Below are positions 13,915-15,040 of a DNA stretch of 15,040 bases, piece after piece. The number at the start of each line of letters is the position of its first letter. Position 1 is the stretch's first letter. A program made the translations under genes and the position numbers. Source of the DNA: Actinomycetota bacterium (GTDB lineage Bacteria > Actinomycetota > Actinomycetes > Nanopelagicales > Nanopelagicaceae). The notes beneath the pieces are model-generated. The model saw only the letters and a list, made by a program, of their open reading frames with translations, had not been told where the DNA came from and did no database searches. Location: NCBI GenBank assembly GCA_009697555.1, contig WLQV01000003.1, forward strand, positions 1-15,040. Direction: 5' to 3'.

Positions 13915-14718
13915 ATGTCACTTCGTCAATTTAACCCGCGGCGCAATCGCCGACGTGGAATTGCACCAGGTGCCAATCGCCTTCTTTTAACTACTTTATT
14001 TACCACCATTGCACTTCAAATTTCTTATCCACTACTCGATGGCGACGCACTGCGCTTAGTTACCTTAATTACGGTTTATTGCGCAGCCGCCGCAATGCTG
14101 CTCCATGCTCTCTACTCCTATGGCAATCGATACTTCTTCACTTATCTAATTGTGACTTTTATATTTGGCTTCTTAATTGAGGAAATTGGCGTGCGAACCA
14201 GTTGGCCATTTGGTCAATATGAATATTCTGATTCACTCGGTATAAAACTTTCACACGTGCCACTTGTTGTTCCCTTTGCTTGGATCATGATGGTTCATCC
14301 AGTACTTGTTGCCGCTCGACGAGTAACAAGTAATTGGGCCTTTCTTTATGGTGGGCTACTACTGATGACCTGGGACCTCTTCCTCGATCCGCAGATGGTG
14401 AGCGCTGGGCGATGGAGTTGGAAATTCGATGGGGCTCACGTTCCATTTCAACCTGAGATTCCACTCTCTAATGCTGCAGGATGGTTGCTCTCTGGAATGG
14501 CCATTGTCGGAATTCTTCACCTCGCACTTCCGCGGGAGCGACGAAAGCAAGCTGCATCCTCAATGGCAGTTGATATCTTCTTAGCGTGGACTTGGTTTGC
14601 CGGAGTGATTGGAAATATTTTCTTCTTCCATCGTCCGGCAATTGGCCTCGCGGTTGGAACCATCTTCCTGCTGGCTTTTCTTCCCTATCTTTTCGCTCGC
14701 TCAGTAACAGGCGAATAA
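13915..14718 (+). CDS. cruF: Carotenoid biosynthesis membrane protein CruF (1',2'-hydratase family, DUF422)
   Basis: A 267-residue membrane protein of about 7 segments after a basic N-terminus. Family blocks are FIFGFLIEEIGVRTSWPFGQYEY at 82-104 (family E..GxxTGxPFGxYxY), LSHVPLVVPFAWIMM at 112-126 (VPLxIPxxWxMM), TWDLFLDPQMV at 152-162 (DLxxDPxx), and SWKF with the later segments near 221-239. Known CruF adds water across C-1',2' of the psi end of gamma-carotene or similar carotenoids in the membrane. The ATG at 13915 lacks a clear Shine-Dalgarno; it lies 15 bases after crtA. CruG follows after 7 bases, the usual partner order. Confidence 0.9.
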   Translation: MSLRQFNPRRNRRRGIAPGANRLLLTTLFTTIALQISYPLLDGDALRLVTLITVYCAAAAMLLHALYSYGNRYFFTYLIVTFIFGFLIEEIGVRTSWPFGQYEYSDSLGIKLSHVPLVVPFAWIMMVHPVLVAARRVTSNWAFLYGGLLLMTWDLFLDPQMVSAGRWSWKFDGAHVPFQPEIPLSNAAGWLLSGMAIVGILHLALPRERRKQAASSMAVDIFLAWTWFAGVIGNIFFFHRPAIGLAVGTIFLLAFLPYLFARSVTGE

Positions 14719-14725
14719 TTCAATC

Positions 14726-15040
14726 GTGTTCTTTCTAGATTGCTTCGTTCTTCTCTTTCTCTCTATTTCAATTTCTAATTTCTTCCTGATTAGAAAACCT
14801 AGAAATCAAGAGCAGCAATTACTGCCCAGCGTGGGAGTTCTAGTACCTATGCGCAATGAGGCAGAGAATGTGGCGGAACTGGTCGCATCTCTCAAAGCCC
14901 AACGTGGACTCTCTCGTGCGCACTTCTACCTGCTCAATGACAATTCAACAGATCAGACCTTCCAACTTCTTCAAGCTTCAATTGGAACGGATCCAAGATT
15001 TACCGTGATCAATGGTTCAGAACTTGGTGCTGGTTGGCTC
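14726..15040 (+). CDS. cruG: CruG-like family 2 glycosyltransferase, N-terminal part, cut by window edge
   Basis: 105 residues are visible, open to the right edge. A membrane anchor covers about residues 2-22, then the GT2 domain starts: SVGVLVPMRNEAENV at 35-49 (family VSVLVPARNEexnI), FYLLNDNSTDQT at 67-78 with the nucleotide-sugar binding D-x-S motif, and DPRFTVINGSELGAGWL at 89-105, which fits the DPRxxVxxGxxLPxGW start of the CruG group. CruG glycosylates hydroxylated carotenoid ends such as myxol. The start chosen is GTG at 14726, 7 bases after the cruF stop; no strong Shine-Dalgarno is seen. The assignment leans on both motif and the cruF neighbour. Confidence 0.85.
   Translation, partial: MFFLDCFVLLFLSISISNFFLIRKPRNQEQQLLPSVGVLVPMRNEAENVAELVASLKAQRGLSRAHFYLLNDNSTDQTFQLLQASIGTDPRFTVINGSELGAGWL

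Noticed and set aside
1..15040. CRISPR arrays, tRNA or rRNA genes, insertion sequences, attachment sites
   Set aside because: I saw no regular repeat-spacer series, cloverleaf, transposase or integrase on either strand.

Overview
The window looks like the chromosome of a small-genome, moderate-GC actinobacterium. Evidence is the DUF3040-mraZ-rsmH-ftsL-ftsI order, an actinobacterial-type SOS box, an actinobacterial DUF6504/DnaE2/DinB set, several leaderless-looking promoters and very short intergenic gaps. A freshwater planktonic lineage such as Nanopelagicales (acI) fits the compactness and the carotenoid genes. That placement is inference, because no rRNA or taxonomic marker is present. No stretch over 300 bases lacks a gene, and I saw no tRNA, rRNA, CRISPR, IS element or phage gene.

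Region 1 (1-2902, minus strand) is the start of the division and cell-wall cluster: DUF3040 membrane protein, terminator, MraZ operator, mraZ, a 94-base multi-stem structure, rsmH, ftsL and the N-terminus of ftsI. The rsmH-ftsL-ftsI genes are translationally linked (TAATG overlap, then a 1-base gap). The structure between mraZ and rsmH sits where the actinobacterial 'mraW' RNA motif is known.

Region 2 (2937-7871, minus strand) is an SOS mutagenesis operon: DUF6504, an error-prone DnaE2-type polymerase and DinB (Pol IV), packed with a 12-base gap and a 4-base overlap. A perfect SOS palindrome lies directly after a good -35/-10 promoter and contains the likely ATG of the first gene, so promoter, operator, transcription start and start codon are almost superimposed.

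Region 3 (7903-11838) is a transport block: a DoxX-family membrane protein and a TauE/SafE-type permease on the plus strand, meeting tail to tail (26-base overlap) a minus-strand pair of MFS transporters (a DHA2 drug-efflux type followed by a YbjJ-like one).

Region 4 (11949-15040, plus strand) is a tight operon running off the right edge: YbaK-type aminoacyl-tRNA deacylase, alpha/beta hydrolase, CrtA-like carotenoid ketolase, CruF-like carotenoid 1',2'-hydratase and CruG-like glycosyltransferase (truncated). The last three predict a keto, hydroxylated and glycosylated carotenoid end group. The backbone enzymes (CrtE/B/I and a cyclase) are not in the window.
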